Shown piece after piece: positions 42,807-51,293 of a stretch of DNA of 64,000 nt. Source of the stretch: Leifsonia shinshuensis. Lineage in GTDB: Bacteria > Actinomycetota > Actinomycetes > Actinomycetales > Microbacteriaceae. The translations under genes and the position numbers were made by a program. The notes below the pieces were generated by a model. The model was not told the origin of the DNA. It did not search any database and saw nothing but the letters and a program-made list of their open reading frames with translations. Each line of letters opens with the position of its first letter. The first letter of the stretch is position 1. The stretch is taken from the NCBI RefSeq assembly GCF_013410375.1, contig NZ_JACCFL010000001.1, positions 3,348,001 to 3,412,000 on the forward strand. Direction: 5' to 3'.

Positions 42807-43571
42807 TCAGGCGGGCAGCCGCGGCACCGACGCGATGAGCCGCTGCGTGTACGCGTCGCTCGGGACGCCGAGCACGTCGCGGGTCGGCCCCTGCTCGACC
42901 ACGCGGCCGGAGCGCAGGACGACGGTCTCCTCGCACAGGGTGGCGACGACGCTGAGGTCGTGGGAGACCATGACCACCGTCATACCCTCCTGCGCGGCCA
43001 GCCCGCCCAGGAGCTCGATGATCTGGATGCGCGTGGTCACGTCGAGCGCGCTGACCGGCTCGTCGGCGAGGAGGACGCGGGGCCGCGAGACGATCGCGCG
43101 GGCGATCGCGATGCGCTGACGCTGGCCGCCGGAGAACTCGTGCGGGTAGCGGCCTGCCGCGTCCTCGGGCAGTGCGACCGCGCGCAGCGCCTCCGCGACC
43201 CGGGCGCGGGCGTCCGCGCCGGACGCGATCCGGAGCGAGGCGAGCGGCTCGGCCACGATCCGGCCGACGCTCTGGCGCGGGTCGAGCGAGGAGTACGGGT
43301 CCTGGAAGACGGTCTGCACGCTGCGGCGGAACTCCCGCATCAGCGCGCGGTCGCGCCGGTCCAGCGGCCGCCCGTCGAAGAGGACGCTTCCGGAGGTCGG
43401 GCCGGTCAGCCCGAGGAGCAGCGACAGCAGGGTGGTCTTGCCCGCGCCGGACTCCCCCACCAGGCCGACGCTGCGGCCCGGCTCCACGGCGAACGAGACG
43501 CCCTCCAGCGCCGGAGCGGCGGCGCGGCGGTAGCGGAAGCCCGCGTCGCGGAGCTCGAGGACGGCGGTCAT
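42807..43571 (-). CDS. Peptide ABC transporter ATP-binding protein (DppF-like)
   Basis: 254 aa. Walker A GESGAGKTT, signature FSGGQRQRIAIARAI, Walker B VLLADEPVSALDV, switch His in VSHDLSVV. The FQDPYSSLDPR Q-loop is typical of oligopeptide/nickel ATPases of the F subunit. The C-terminal Cys-rich FeS region of many DppF proteins is short here. Last gene of the five-gene operon, overlapping the previous ATPase by 4 nt. Substrate (peptide or related) is unknown. Confidence 0.9.
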   Translation of the reverse strand: MTAVLELRDAGFRYRRAAAPALEGVSFAVEPGRSVGLVGESGAGKTTLLSLLLGLTGPTSGSVLFDGRPLDRRDRALMREFRRSVQTVFQDPYSSLDPRQSVGRIVAEPLASLRIASGADARARVAEALRAVALPEDAAGRYPHEFSGGQRQRIAIARAIVSRPRVLLADEPVSALDVTTRIQIIELLGGLAAQEGMTVVMVSHDLSVVATLCEETVVLRSGRVVEQGPTRDVLGVPSDAYTQRLIASVPRLPA

Positions 43572-44356
43572 CGCACCTCCAGGGCGGAGTCCAGCTCGCG
43601 CGCGCTGCGCACCAGTTCGGCCGTGTACGGGTCGGCGGGGGCGGTGAGGATGCGCTCGATCGTGCTCTCCTCCACCACGCGCCCCGCGCGCAGCACCAGC
43701 GCGCGCTCGGTCATGCGGGAGACGACCGCGAGGTCGTGGCTGACGAACAGCAGCGCCATCCCCCGCTCGGCCACCAGGGAGTCGAGGAGAGCGAGGATGT
43801 CCGCCTGCACGGTCACGTCGAGCGCCGTGGTCGGCTCGTCGGCGATGAGCAGCTGCGGGCGGCAGGCGAGCGCGGCGGCGATGGCGACCCGCTGGCGCTG
43901 GCCTCCCGAGATCTCGTGCGGGTAGGCGCGCGCGATCCGCTCCGGGTCCGGGAGGCGGACCTCCTCGAGCGCCGTGTGGACGGCGTCGCGCAGCGCGGCG
44001 CCGCGCAGCCCGAGGTGGCGGCGCAGCGGCTCCGCCACCTGCGCGCCGAGCCGCATCAACGGGTCGAGGGCCGTCAGCGGCTCCTGGAAGACGGTCGACG
44101 CCGTCCGGCCGCGCAGCGGGACCAACGCCCGCTCCTTCGCGCCGACCACCTGGACGCCGGCGAGCTCCACCCTCCCGGTGGCGGTCAGGCCGTCCGGCAG
44201 GAGGCCGGTGATCGCGAACGAGGTCAGCGACTTACCCGACCCGGACTCCCCGATCAGGCTCAGCCGCTCCCCCGCGTCGAGCCGGAACGACACGTCCGAC
44301 ACCAGCGGCGACCCGTCCCGGGCCGTGACGCCGAGGTTCCGCACGTCGAGGATCAT
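43568..44356 (-). CDS. Peptide ABC transporter ATP-binding protein (DppD-like)
   Basis: 262 aa. Walker A GESGSGKSLTS, Q-loop FQEPLTALDPL, signature ISGGQRQRVAIAAAL, Walker B LLIADEPTTALDV, switch His in VSHDLAVV. Pairs with the DppF-like subunit to form a heterodimeric motor. ATG at 44356 overlaps the permease stop by 4 nt; longer open frames upstream belong to the permease region. Confidence 0.9.
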   Translation of the reverse strand: MILDVRNLGVTARDGSPLVSDVSFRLDAGERLSLIGESGSGKSLTSFAITGLLPDGLTATGRVELAGVQVVGAKERALVPLRGRTASTVFQEPLTALDPLMRLGAQVAEPLRRHLGLRGAALRDAVHTALEEVRLPDPERIARAYPHEISGGQRQRVAIAAALACRPQLLIADEPTTALDVTVQADILALLDSLVAERGMALLFVSHDLAVVSRMTERALVLRAGRVVEESTIERILTAPADPYTAELVRSARELDSALEVR

Positions 44357-45231
44357 CGCGACCTCCTCCTGGTCGGGTCGGCCACGTCGCGCAGGCCGTC
44401 CGCGATCAGGTTGACGCCGACCACGAGCACGACGAGCGCCACGCCGGGCGCGATCGCGCCGACCGGCGCGACGGCGACGGTGCCTTGCGCCTCCTGCAGC
44501 AGGCGACCCCACGAGGCGTTGGGCGACGGCGCGCCGAGGCCGAGGTACGACAGGCTCGCCTCCGCGAGCACGGCGACCCCGAACTGGAGCGCAAGGTTGA
44601 CGCCGAGGGTCGGCCAGATGTTCGGGAACACGTGCCGGGCGACGACACCGCCCCACGACGTGCCGGAGGTCCGCGCCGCCGTCACGTACTGCTGCGCGAG
44701 CACGCGTTTGGACAGCACCCGGGTGAGCCGGGCGACGACCGCGGACATCGCCAGTCCGATCGCCAGGATGGCCGTGCCGAGCGAAGCACCCTGGGCCGCC
44801 ACGATCAGCATGGCGAGCAGCAGCACGGGGAAAGCGATGATGATGTCCAGCACCGCCGAGATGGTGTCGTCCAGCCAGCGCGTCGCGAAGGCGGCCAGCA
44901 TCCCGATCGTGACGCCGACCACGGCGCCGATCAGGACCGCGCCGACGCCAACGGCCAGCGCGATGCGCGCGCCGATCATGAGCTTCGTCGTGAGGTCATG
45001 CCCGAAGATGTCGGTGCCCAGCCAGTGCGCGGCACCCGGCTGTTGCAGCCGGCCCCCCGAGGTGTCGCCCTGGGTGAACGGAAGCCACACGAACGAGATC
45101 GCCGCGACGAGCACGACGATGCCCACCAGGGTCAGCCCGATCCCGAGCGTCACCGAGCGGCGCGCGCGCCGGCGTGCCCGCTGCCGCGGGTCCGGCGCGG
45201 TCTGCGCCGCCTGCTCCACGACCGCGCTCAT
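44353..45231 (-). CDS. Peptide ABC transporter permease (DppC-like)
   Basis: 292 aa. Six helices; after a basic N-terminus and first helix there is WLGTDIFGHDLTTKLMIGAR, the DppC/OppC landmark. The coupling EAA-like loop is near YVTAARTSGTSWGGVVARHVFPN. Forms the channel with the DppB-like subunit. Overlaps both neighbours by 4 nt. Confidence 0.92.
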   Translation of the reverse strand: MSAVVEQAAQTAPDPRQRARRRARRSVTLGIGLTLVGIVVLVAAISFVWLPFTQGDTSGGRLQQPGAAHWLGTDIFGHDLTTKLMIGARIALAVGVGAVLIGAVVGVTIGMLAAFATRWLDDTISAVLDIIIAFPVLLLAMLIVAAQGASLGTAILAIGLAMSAVVARLTRVLSKRVLAQQYVTAARTSGTSWGGVVARHVFPNIWPTLGVNLALQFGVAVLAEASLSYLGLGAPSPNASWGRLLQEAQGTVAVAPVGAIAPGVALVVLVVGVNLIADGLRDVADPTRRRSR

Positions 45232-46196
45232 CGGTTGCCCGAGATGCTCTGCCGCAGCCGCGGGTCGATCAGCCGCTGCGCGATGTCGGCGAGGAAGCCG
45301 ACGATCAGCACCAGCAGCGTCGAGACGAACAGGATGCCCTGGATGTCCGGGTAGTCGTGCTGATGGATCGCCGTGAGCAGCATGCTGCCTAGGCCCGGCA
45401 ACGTGTAGACGCTCTCCACCACGACGGCGCCGAGGAACGTCGTCGCGAGCTCGATGCCCAGGATGGAGATGACCGGCACCGCGCCGTTGCGCAGGCCGTG
45501 CCGCCACATCGCCCGCCCGAAGCCGGAGCCGAGCGCGCGGGCGTTGCGCAGGTAGTCGCTGCCGATGACGTCGAGCGTCGCGCTGCGCACATACCGGGCG
45601 ATGGACGCGCTCATCACGATGGCGATCGTCACGACCGGCAGCGCGAGCGACTGCAGCGCCGCCGCGGGGTCGGCCCAGTCGTCGCGCGGGAACCCGCCGG
45701 ACGGGAACCAGCGCAGGTTCACCGCGAAGGCGTCCACCAGTAGGATGCCCACCCAGAACACCGGGACGGCGATGCCGAGCTGCGAGAAGGCGGACAGCAC
45801 GAGGCCGTACCAGCGGTCGGCCTTCCAGGCGGCGACGAAGCCGATCGGCAGCGCGAGGACGAGCGCGAGCACGAACGCCAGCAGCGTGAGCGGGATGGTC
45901 ACCGCCAGCCGCGAAGCGATCTCCGGGCCGAGCGGGAGGGACGTGATGAACGACTGCCCGAGGTTCAGCGTCAGGAGCGAGCCGAACCAGTTCACGAACT
46001 GCTGCGCGAGCGGCAGGTTGCTGCCGACCTGCTCCTGCGCGGCCTTGATCTGCTCCGGCGTCGCGCTGGCCGACAGCAGGGCGTTCGCCGGGTCGCCCGG
46101 CAGCACCCGCAGCAGGAAGAACAGCACGACCATCGCCAGCAGCAGGGACACCACGAGGAACGCGGTGCGGCGGAGGAGATACGAGGTCATGGTCAT
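45228..46196 (-). CDS. Peptide ABC transporter permease (DppB-like)
   Basis: 322 aa. Begins TSYLLRRTAFLVVSLLLAMVVLF, then the LRVLPGDPANALL motif of the OppB/DppB N-terminal domain. Six helices; the EAA loop is YLRNARALGSGFGRAMWRHGLRN. It is separated from the binding-protein gene by 58 nt containing a stem-loop, which can reduce downstream expression. Confidence 0.92.
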   Translation of the reverse strand: MTMTSYLLRRTAFLVVSLLLAMVVLFFLLRVLPGDPANALLSASATPEQIKAAQEQVGSNLPLAQQFVNWFGSLLTLNLGQSFITSLPLGPEIASRLAVTIPLTLLAFVLALVLALPIGFVAAWKADRWYGLVLSAFSQLGIAVPVFWVGILLVDAFAVNLRWFPSGGFPRDDWADPAAALQSLALPVVTIAIVMSASIARYVRSATLDVIGSDYLRNARALGSGFGRAMWRHGLRNGAVPVISILGIELATTFLGAVVVESVYTLPGLGSMLLTAIHQHDYPDIQGILFVSTLLVLIVGFLADIAQRLIDPRLRQSISGNR

Positions 46197-46206
46197 GTCA
46201 AGCGTA

Positions 46207-46243
46207 GATGCTCGGGAGACCCGGTCCGGGCCTCCCGAGCATC
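46207..46243 (-). terminator. Stem-loop between the binding-protein and permease genes
   Basis: GATGCTCGGGAG (46207-46218) and its complement (46232-46243) make a 12 bp stem with an inner CCCGG-T-CCGGG palindrome. No T tract follows in the direction of transcription. Position in the operon suggests an mRNA-stabilising or attenuating element that keeps the binding protein in excess. Confidence 0.65.
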
Positions 46244-46254
46244 GGCGGTGGTGC

Positions 46255-47754
46255 CTACTTCTTGGTGATGTCGTACGCGTAGAACTGGGAGTTGAGCCCG
46301 TTCACCGGGTAGCCGCTCACCGAGCTCGACGCCACCACGATCTGCGGGTAGAGGTACAGCCACGCGCTGGCGGCGTCCTTCGCGATCTGCTCGTTGACGA
46401 GCTTGAGCTTCGCGGTCTGCTCCGCCGTGGTGGTGGACTGCTCGGCCTCGTTCACCCACGCGGTGACCTGCGGGTTGTCGTAGCCCCAGTAGAAGTCGGG
46501 GTTGCCGTACCAGACCACGTCGCGGTCGTTCACGTGCTCCTGCAGGGTCGCGGTGAAGTCGTGGTTCTTGAACACCTTGGTGTACCACTGGTCGGCCGAG
46601 ATGGAGTTGATGTTCACCGTGATGCCGACCTTGGCGAGCTCGCTCTTCAGGAACTCCGCGACCGCGGGGTGCGGGTCGTAGGTGGGGGTGTCGAGGGTGA
46701 AGGTGAAGCCGTTCGGGAGGCCGGCCGCGGCCAGCTCCTTCTTCGCCAGCGTCACGTCGTACGGGTTGACCTTGGTGAGGTCCTCGTACCAGGGGTCGCT
46801 CGGCGGGACCATCGAGCCGATGAGCGTGCCGTACTTGCCCCAGATCGAGCTGAGCAGCTTCTTGGTGTCGATCGCCGAGTAGACCGCCTTGCGGACCTCC
46901 GCGTTGTCGAAGGGCGCGACCTTGTCGTTGAAGGCCAGGAGCTCCTTCGTCGTCGACTTCCCGTTGCTGATCGTGTAGTTCTTGTTGCCCTCGAACTGGG
47001 TCAGCGAGTCGGGGCTCTGGATGCTGGTGACGATGTCGACCTGGTTGGTCAGCAGGGCGTTGGAGAGGGCGCTGGCGTCGGTGAAGTAGTCGTAGACGAC
47101 CTCCTTGTTCTTCGCCTTCGTGCCCCAGTAGCCGTTCCAGCGCTCGAGGCTCAGCGAGCTGCCGCGCTTCCAGGTGCCGAGAGTGTACGGGCCGGTGCCG
47201 TCCTCCGCCGTCTTGTAGTTCGTCGTTCCCGGGCCGTAGATCCAGACGTAACTGAGGTTGTAGGGCAGCGAGATGGAGCGCGACTTCAGCGAGATCACGA
47301 CGGTCTTGTCGTCGGGGGTCTGGATGCCGGAGATGACCGCCAGCTGCGACTTGCGGGCCGACTGGGAGTCGTTCGCGAGCACGCGCTCGATGCTGGTCTT
47401 GACGGACTCGCTGGTGAGCGCCTTGCCGGAGTGGAACTTCACCCCGTCACGGAGGGTGAACGTGTAGGTGAGGCCGTCGGCGCTGGTCGTGTACTTCGTG
47501 GCGAGCAGCGGCTCGACCTTGCCGTCGTCGGTGAGCTTGAACAGGCCTTCGTAGACGTTGCCGTTCAGGGCCTCGGTGACGCCCTGGCCGCCGCCGGCGG
47601 TGTTGTCCAGGTTGACGGGCTCGTAGAGCGAGCCGACGGCGATGGATGCGTCAGTGCCGGCCGAGGACGACGAGGACGCGCCGGAGCAGCCGGCGAGCGC
47701 CAGGGAGGCGGCGATGCCGATCGCGATCGTGGCGAGCAGGGGGGTCTTTCTCAA
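46255..47754 (-). CDS. Peptide ABC transporter substrate-binding lipoprotein (SBP family 5)
   Basis: 499 aa. Signal peptide with lipobox LALAGC (Cys about 23), then a Ser-rich linker. SBP_bac_5 domain throughout: GGQGVTEALNGNVYEGLFKL, LTYTFTLRDGVKFHSGKALTSE, APFDNAEVRKAVYSAID. It captures oligopeptides or related compounds at the outer face of the membrane. A TTG start is used at 47754, with AGGAG about 8 nt upstream. First transporter gene of the operon; the DUF1684 gene lies 65 nt upstream on the same strand. Confidence 0.92.
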   Translation of the reverse strand: MRKTPLLATIAIGIAASLALAGCSGASSSSSAGTDASIAVGSLYEPVNLDNTAGGGQGVTEALNGNVYEGLFKLTDDGKVEPLLATKYTTSADGLTYTFTLRDGVKFHSGKALTSESVKTSIERVLANDSQSARKSQLAVISGIQTPDDKTVVISLKSRSISLPYNLSYVWIYGPGTTNYKTAEDGTGPYTLGTWKRGSSLSLERWNGYWGTKAKNKEVVYDYFTDASALSNALLTNQVDIVTSIQSPDSLTQFEGNKNYTISNGKSTTKELLAFNDKVAPFDNAEVRKAVYSAIDTKKLLSSIWGKYGTLIGSMVPPSDPWYEDLTKVNPYDVTLAKKELAAAGLPNGFTFTLDTPTYDPHPAVAEFLKSELAKVGITVNINSISADQWYTKVFKNHDFTATLQEHVNDRDVVWYGNPDFYWGYDNPQVTAWVNEAEQSTTTAEQTAKLKLVNEQIAKDAASAWLYLYPQIVVASSSVSGYPVNGLNSQFYAYDITKK

Positions 47755-47819
47755 CGGAGTTCTCCTGTGCTGTGTGGAGTGGGGGTGTTCGAGGGGTGAA
47801 GCAGAGGGCGAGCCGAGGC

Positions 47820-48575
47820 TCAGTGCGCGGCGCCGTCGCGGAGCACGACGCGCTTCTCGCCCGCGGTGACGGGGACGGGGAAGCGGTTGTTCCGGGGCGG
47901 CAGCGGACAGTTGTACTGGTCCGAGAAGCCGCAGGGCGGCACGAAGGCGCGGTTGAAGTCGAGGACGGCTCGGTCGCCGTCGCGCGTGACGAAGAGGAAG
48001 CGGCCGGAGGCGTAGGTGCCGTCCGGGCCGTCGTCGCCGTTGGTCGGGTCGCCGAACACCAGCAGGAGGGTGCCGTCGTCGTCGAACGCGCTGAGGGTGT
48101 ACTCGACGCCCTCGCGCTCGAAGGTGATGTCGCCCGGCACGACGAGGTCGCGGGTGAGGCCGTTGTCGCGGATGTGCTCGAACGGGATGGTGCGCTCGTC
48201 GCTCACGGGCGTGAACGTGGCCTCCACGATCCAGGAGGGATCGAACGGGAAAGCCTCGATCGTCTCGAACGCACGGATCGCCGGCGAGTCCGCGTCCCAG
48301 AGCCGGATGCCGCGCTCCGGGGCGCCGGTGTCCAGGTTGCGGCGCCTGAGTTCCGTGGCGATGACCGTGTCCGGGTGCCCGGCGAGCGCCTGCTCCGGCG
48401 TGGTCTCGTCGTCGTCCGCGAGCCAGCGGGTCTCGATGAGCGCGAGGTTGCCGGTCGGGGCTGCGACGGAGGCGAGCCGCCAGGCGCGCCAGTCGGCGTA
48501 GCCGGCCTCCGCGGTCTGGATGGTGGACGGGGATGCGAGGGCCGGTGCGGAGAGTTCAGTCACGATGTGGGGCAT
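47820..48575 (-). CDS. DUF1684 family protein
   Basis: 251 aa cytoplasmic protein. The conserved DUF1684 block is clear: LVFGDPTNGDDGPDGTYASG, then LDFNRAFVPPCGFSDQYNC and PPRNNRFPVPVTAGEK. Members occur near transporters and are of unknown function. It precedes the peptide-transporter genes by 65 nt, so it may be cotranscribed with them and act on the imported compound. Confidence 0.85.
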   Translation of the reverse strand: MPHIVTELSAPALASPSTIQTAEAGYADWRAWRLASVAAPTGNLALIETRWLADDDETTPEQALAGHPDTVIATELRRRNLDTGAPERGIRLWDADSPAIRAFETIEAFPFDPSWIVEATFTPVSDERTIPFEHIRDNGLTRDLVVPGDITFEREGVEYTLSAFDDDGTLLLVFGDPTNGDDGPDGTYASGRFLFVTRDGDRAVLDFNRAFVPPCGFSDQYNCPLPPRNNRFPVPVTAGEKRVVLRDGAAH

Positions 48576-48611
48576 AACAGACCGAGTCTGCGCTTTCTTC
48601 CCGCGCTCCCG

Positions 48612-49088
48612 CTATTCGTGTGACTCCGTATTGCGGCGGCCCGTCGCCCGGACGACGGACGGCGCGAGCGCCAGCACGCCGGCGATGACGGCGGGGACGA
48701 GCAGCGCCCAGCCGACGTCGGGGCCGCCGACCAGCCCCTGGAAGCTGCCGACCGCGACGGCGATCATCAGGATCTGGATGGTGACGATGGAGGCGCGCGC
48801 CCACGCGTGCAGGCGCAGGATGCCGACCAGCGTGGCGATCAGCCAGGCGGCGCCCAGCGCGACGAGGATCGTGATCGCGACGGCGGTGGTGTACGACCGC
48901 GTGGTCGTCGTGAGAAGCTCGTACAGCAGCCAGACCGCGAGTCCGGTGACCAGCGCCGCCTCCAGCGCCAGGATCACCGCGAGGGCGATCAGCAGCGGAG
49001 GCCGGGACGGGGCCGGACGTGGCTCGGCAGGCCGCTGATCAGAGGGATCGGTCACTATAGCATCCTGACGTTTCGGGCTCGTGTTCAC
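48612..49088 (-). CDS. Hypothetical membrane protein
   Basis: 158 aa (147 if the GTG at 49055 is used). A polar Pro-rich N-terminus is followed by four hydrophobic segments: LLIALAVILALEAALVTGLAV, AVAITILVALGAAWLIATL, ASIVTIQILMIAVAVG and WALLVPAVIAGVLALAP. No family recognised. TGAGAT ends 6 nt before the GTG at 49088, giving weak support for the longer form. Divergent from whiB1. Confidence 0.65.
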   Translation of the reverse strand: MNTSPKRQDAIVTDPSDQRPAEPRPAPSRPPLLIALAVILALEAALVTGLAVWLLYELLTTTTRSYTTAVAITILVALGAAWLIATLVGILRLHAWARASIVTIQILMIAVAVGSFQGLVGGPDVGWALLVPAVIAGVLALAPSVVRATGRRNTESHE

Positions 49089-49280
49089 AGCGTTATCTCA
49101 TGCAAAACTATTGATCCGAATCAACTGCTATGGGAGCATATTCAAGGCCGAGTTAGTGCTCACAGGGTGGTGGGCAGGTCTCATTCCCCATGGATCTGAA
49201 GAACCCTGTAACGCGGCTGCTTACCTGCATTCTAGGCCCCTCGGGCCAGGAAACATCCAGCAAACAAGGAGCATATCTTC

Positions 49281-49529
49281 ATGGATTGGCGCGACAAAGC
49301 CGCCTGCCTGACCGCGGACCCCGAGCTGTTCTTCCCCGTCGGCAACACGGGACCCGCGGTCGACCAGATCGACAAGGCGAAGGCGGTCTGCGCGCGCTGC
49401 ACCGTGACCGAGATCTGCCTGCAGTACGCCCTCGAGACCGGCCAGGACTCCGGCGTCTGGGGCGGTCTCTCCGAGGACGAGCGCCGCGCTCTCAAGCGCC
49501 GCGCCGCCCGCGCCCGCCGCGCGTCCTGA
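49281..49529 (+). CDS. whiB1: WhiB1-type iron-sulfur transcriptional regulator
   Basis: 82 aa Wbl protein. Cys9, Cys37, Cys40 and Cys46 form the C-Xn-C-X2-C-X5-C [4Fe-4S] site. The G[VI]WGG turn is GVWGGLSEDERRALKRR, and the tail is basic for DNA binding. The N-terminus MDWRDKAACLTADPELFFP and the overall sequence match WhiB1, the essential NO-sensitive Wbl that binds SigA. AAGGAG lies 11 nt before the ATG. The 192 bp upstream is AT-richer than average. It contains TTGAT-CCGA-ATCAA (49111-49124) and GGCCC-CTC-GGGCC (49235-49247), so a regulated leader is likely. Confidence 0.93.
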   Translation: MDWRDKAACLTADPELFFPVGNTGPAVDQIDKAKAVCARCTVTEICLQYALETGQDSGVWGGLSEDERRALKRRAARARRAS

Positions 49530-49563
49530 TCACAGCGACACTCCCGATACACAGCGCTATCGC

Positions 49564-49623
49564 CGCCGAGGCGGCGCTTCCGAACACCTAGCAGACGTCA
49601 TCGTCCGGAAGCGCCCCTCGGCG
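49564..49623. terminator. Terminator between whiB1 and pdtaS
   Basis: CGCCGAGG-CGG-CGCTTCCG (49564-49582) pairs with CGGAAGCG-CC-CCTCGGCG (49606-49623) over 16 bp with one small internal mismatch; 23 nt loop. Lies between convergent stops (49529 and 49647) and carries T runs on the + side (GTTTCTC). Confidence 0.8.
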
Positions 49624-49646
49624 TTTCTCGTCCGCCGCCCCGGCGG

Positions 49647-51140
49647 TCAGACCGTGGTGAGGTAGCGGAGCGGGACCTCGATGGTCACCTCGGTGCCCTG
49701 GCCCATCATGGTGTGCCAGTCGATGGCGCCGCCGAGCTCGCCCTGGATCAGGGTGCGCACGATCTGCGTGCCGAGCCCGGAGCCGACCTTGCCCTCCGGC
49801 AGCCCGGAGCCGTTGTCGACCACCTTCACGGTCAGCGAGTCCTCGGTCCGGTTCGCCACGATCTCGACCTGGCCCTCGCGCCCGGCCAGGCCGTGCTCGA
49901 CGGCGTTCGTGACGAGCTCGGTCAGCGCGAGCGCCAGCGGCGTCGCGTACTCGCTCGGCAGCGAGCCGAAGGTGCCCGACTTCTTGGGGTGGACCGTCGT
50001 GGTGTGGCTGGCGGCGACCTCGGCCACGAGCAGCAGCACACGGTCGAACACGTCGTCGAAGTCCACGATCTGCGCGAGCCCGGTCGACAGGGTGTCGTGC
50101 ACCACGGCGATGGCCGCCACGCGCCGCATCGCCTGGCTCAGGGCCTCGCGGGCCTCCTCCGAGTGCGTGCGGCGCGCCTGGATGCGCAGCAGAGACGCGA
50201 CCGTCTGGAGGTTGTTCTTCACCCGGTGGTGGATCTCGCGGATCGTCGCGTCCTTGGTGATCAGCTCGCGCTCCTGGTGACGCTGCTCGGAGACGTCGCG
50301 GCAGAGCACGATCGCGCCGACGCGCTCCCCGCGGTTGCGGATCGGGATGGTGCGCAGCGACACCGTCACCCCGCGCGCCTCGATGTCGGTGCGCCACGGC
50401 GCTCGGCCGGTGACGACCAGCGGGAGCGACTCGTCCACCGTGATGGTGCCGGCGAGGAGCTTGGTGGTGACGGTCGCCAGCGACTCGCCCTCCAGCTCAC
50501 CGGTGAAGCCCATCCGATTGAAGGCGCTCAGCGCGTTCGGGCTGGCGAAGGTGGTGATGCCGTCGACGTCGAGGCGGATGAGGCCGTCCGCCGCGCGCGG
50601 GGCGCCGCGGCGAGGGGCGGCGGGGGCGCCGAGGTCGGGGAAGTCGCCGGTCGCGATCATGGCGAACAGGTCGTTCGCGCAGTCGTTGAACGTCAGCTCC
50701 TGCCGGCTGGGGGTGCGGGCCTCGCTGAGGTTCGTGTGCCGCGTGATGACGGCGACGGGCTCATCCGCGGTCTGCGGCGAGTGGACGCTGAGCCGGCGGA
50801 TGACCGGGACGGCGCGCACGCGCGTCGGCGTCTCCTCGTACCAGTCGGGGGCGGAGGTGTCGATGATCTGCTTGGTCAGGTACGCGTCGGTGACCTGCTG
50901 GCGCCACTCCGGCTTGATGCGCTGGCCGACGAAGTCGCGGTAGAAGAGCGTCGCGGCGCTGGACGGCCGGGCGTGCGCGACCGCGACGAAGTCGTCGTCG
51001 GTGGTCGGCACCCAGAGCACGATGTCGGCGAAGGCCAGGTCGGCCAGAAGCTGCCAGTCGCCGACGAGGCTGTGGAGCCACTCCACGTCCGCCTCGGAGG
51101 AACGACCTTGGGCATGGACGAGATCACTGAGCGTCGACAC
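49647..51140 (-). CDS. pdtaS: Cytoplasmic sensor histidine kinase PdtaS
   Basis: 497 aa soluble HWE/HisKA_2 kinase. An N-terminal GAF domain (about 1-150) and PAS domain (about 185-300) precede the phosphoacceptor box REIHHRVKNNLQTVASLL. The HATPase has ELVTNAVEHGLAG (N-box), VVDNGSGLPEG and GSGLGTQIVRTL. PdtaS normally passes phosphate to the RNA-binding antiterminator PdtaR, which is not in this window. Minus-strand TATAGT (51152-51147) ends 6 nt before the GTG start. Its place beside whiB1 is the same as in mycobacteria. Confidence 0.93.
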   Translation of the reverse strand: MSTLSDLVHAQGRSSEADVEWLHSLVGDWQLLADLAFADIVLWVPTTDDDFVAVAHARPSSAATLFYRDFVGQRIKPEWRQQVTDAYLTKQIIDTSAPDWYEETPTRVRAVPVIRRLSVHSPQTADEPVAVITRHTNLSEARTPSRQELTFNDCANDLFAMIATGDFPDLGAPAAPRRGAPRAADGLIRLDVDGITTFASPNALSAFNRMGFTGELEGESLATVTTKLLAGTITVDESLPLVVTGRAPWRTDIEARGVTVSLRTIPIRNRGERVGAIVLCRDVSEQRHQERELITKDATIREIHHRVKNNLQTVASLLRIQARRTHSEEAREALSQAMRRVAAIAVVHDTLSTGLAQIVDFDDVFDRVLLLVAEVAASHTTTVHPKKSGTFGSLPSEYATPLALALTELVTNAVEHGLAGREGQVEIVANRTEDSLTVKVVDNGSGLPEGKVGSGLGTQIVRTLIQGELGGAIDWHTMMGQGTEVTIEVPLRYLTTV

Positions 51141-51146
51141 TCCCCC

Positions 51147-51152
51147 ACTATA
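51147..51152 (-). promoter_or_regulatory. -10 element for leaderless pdtaS
   Basis: TATAGT on the minus strand, 6 nt before the GTG at 51140; the closest match to TATAAT among the leaderless set. Confidence 0.6.
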
Positions 51153-51293
51153 GACAGACCACGGCGGGCAGCCGTGCCGCACCGGTTGTCCACACCCGCG
51201 TTCAGGCCCTGGACCACCGGCGAGGCGCGCTGATTGAGTGTTCACCACGAACCGACGACCACGTCGACGAGAAAGAATCGAGCACCGCCTGCA

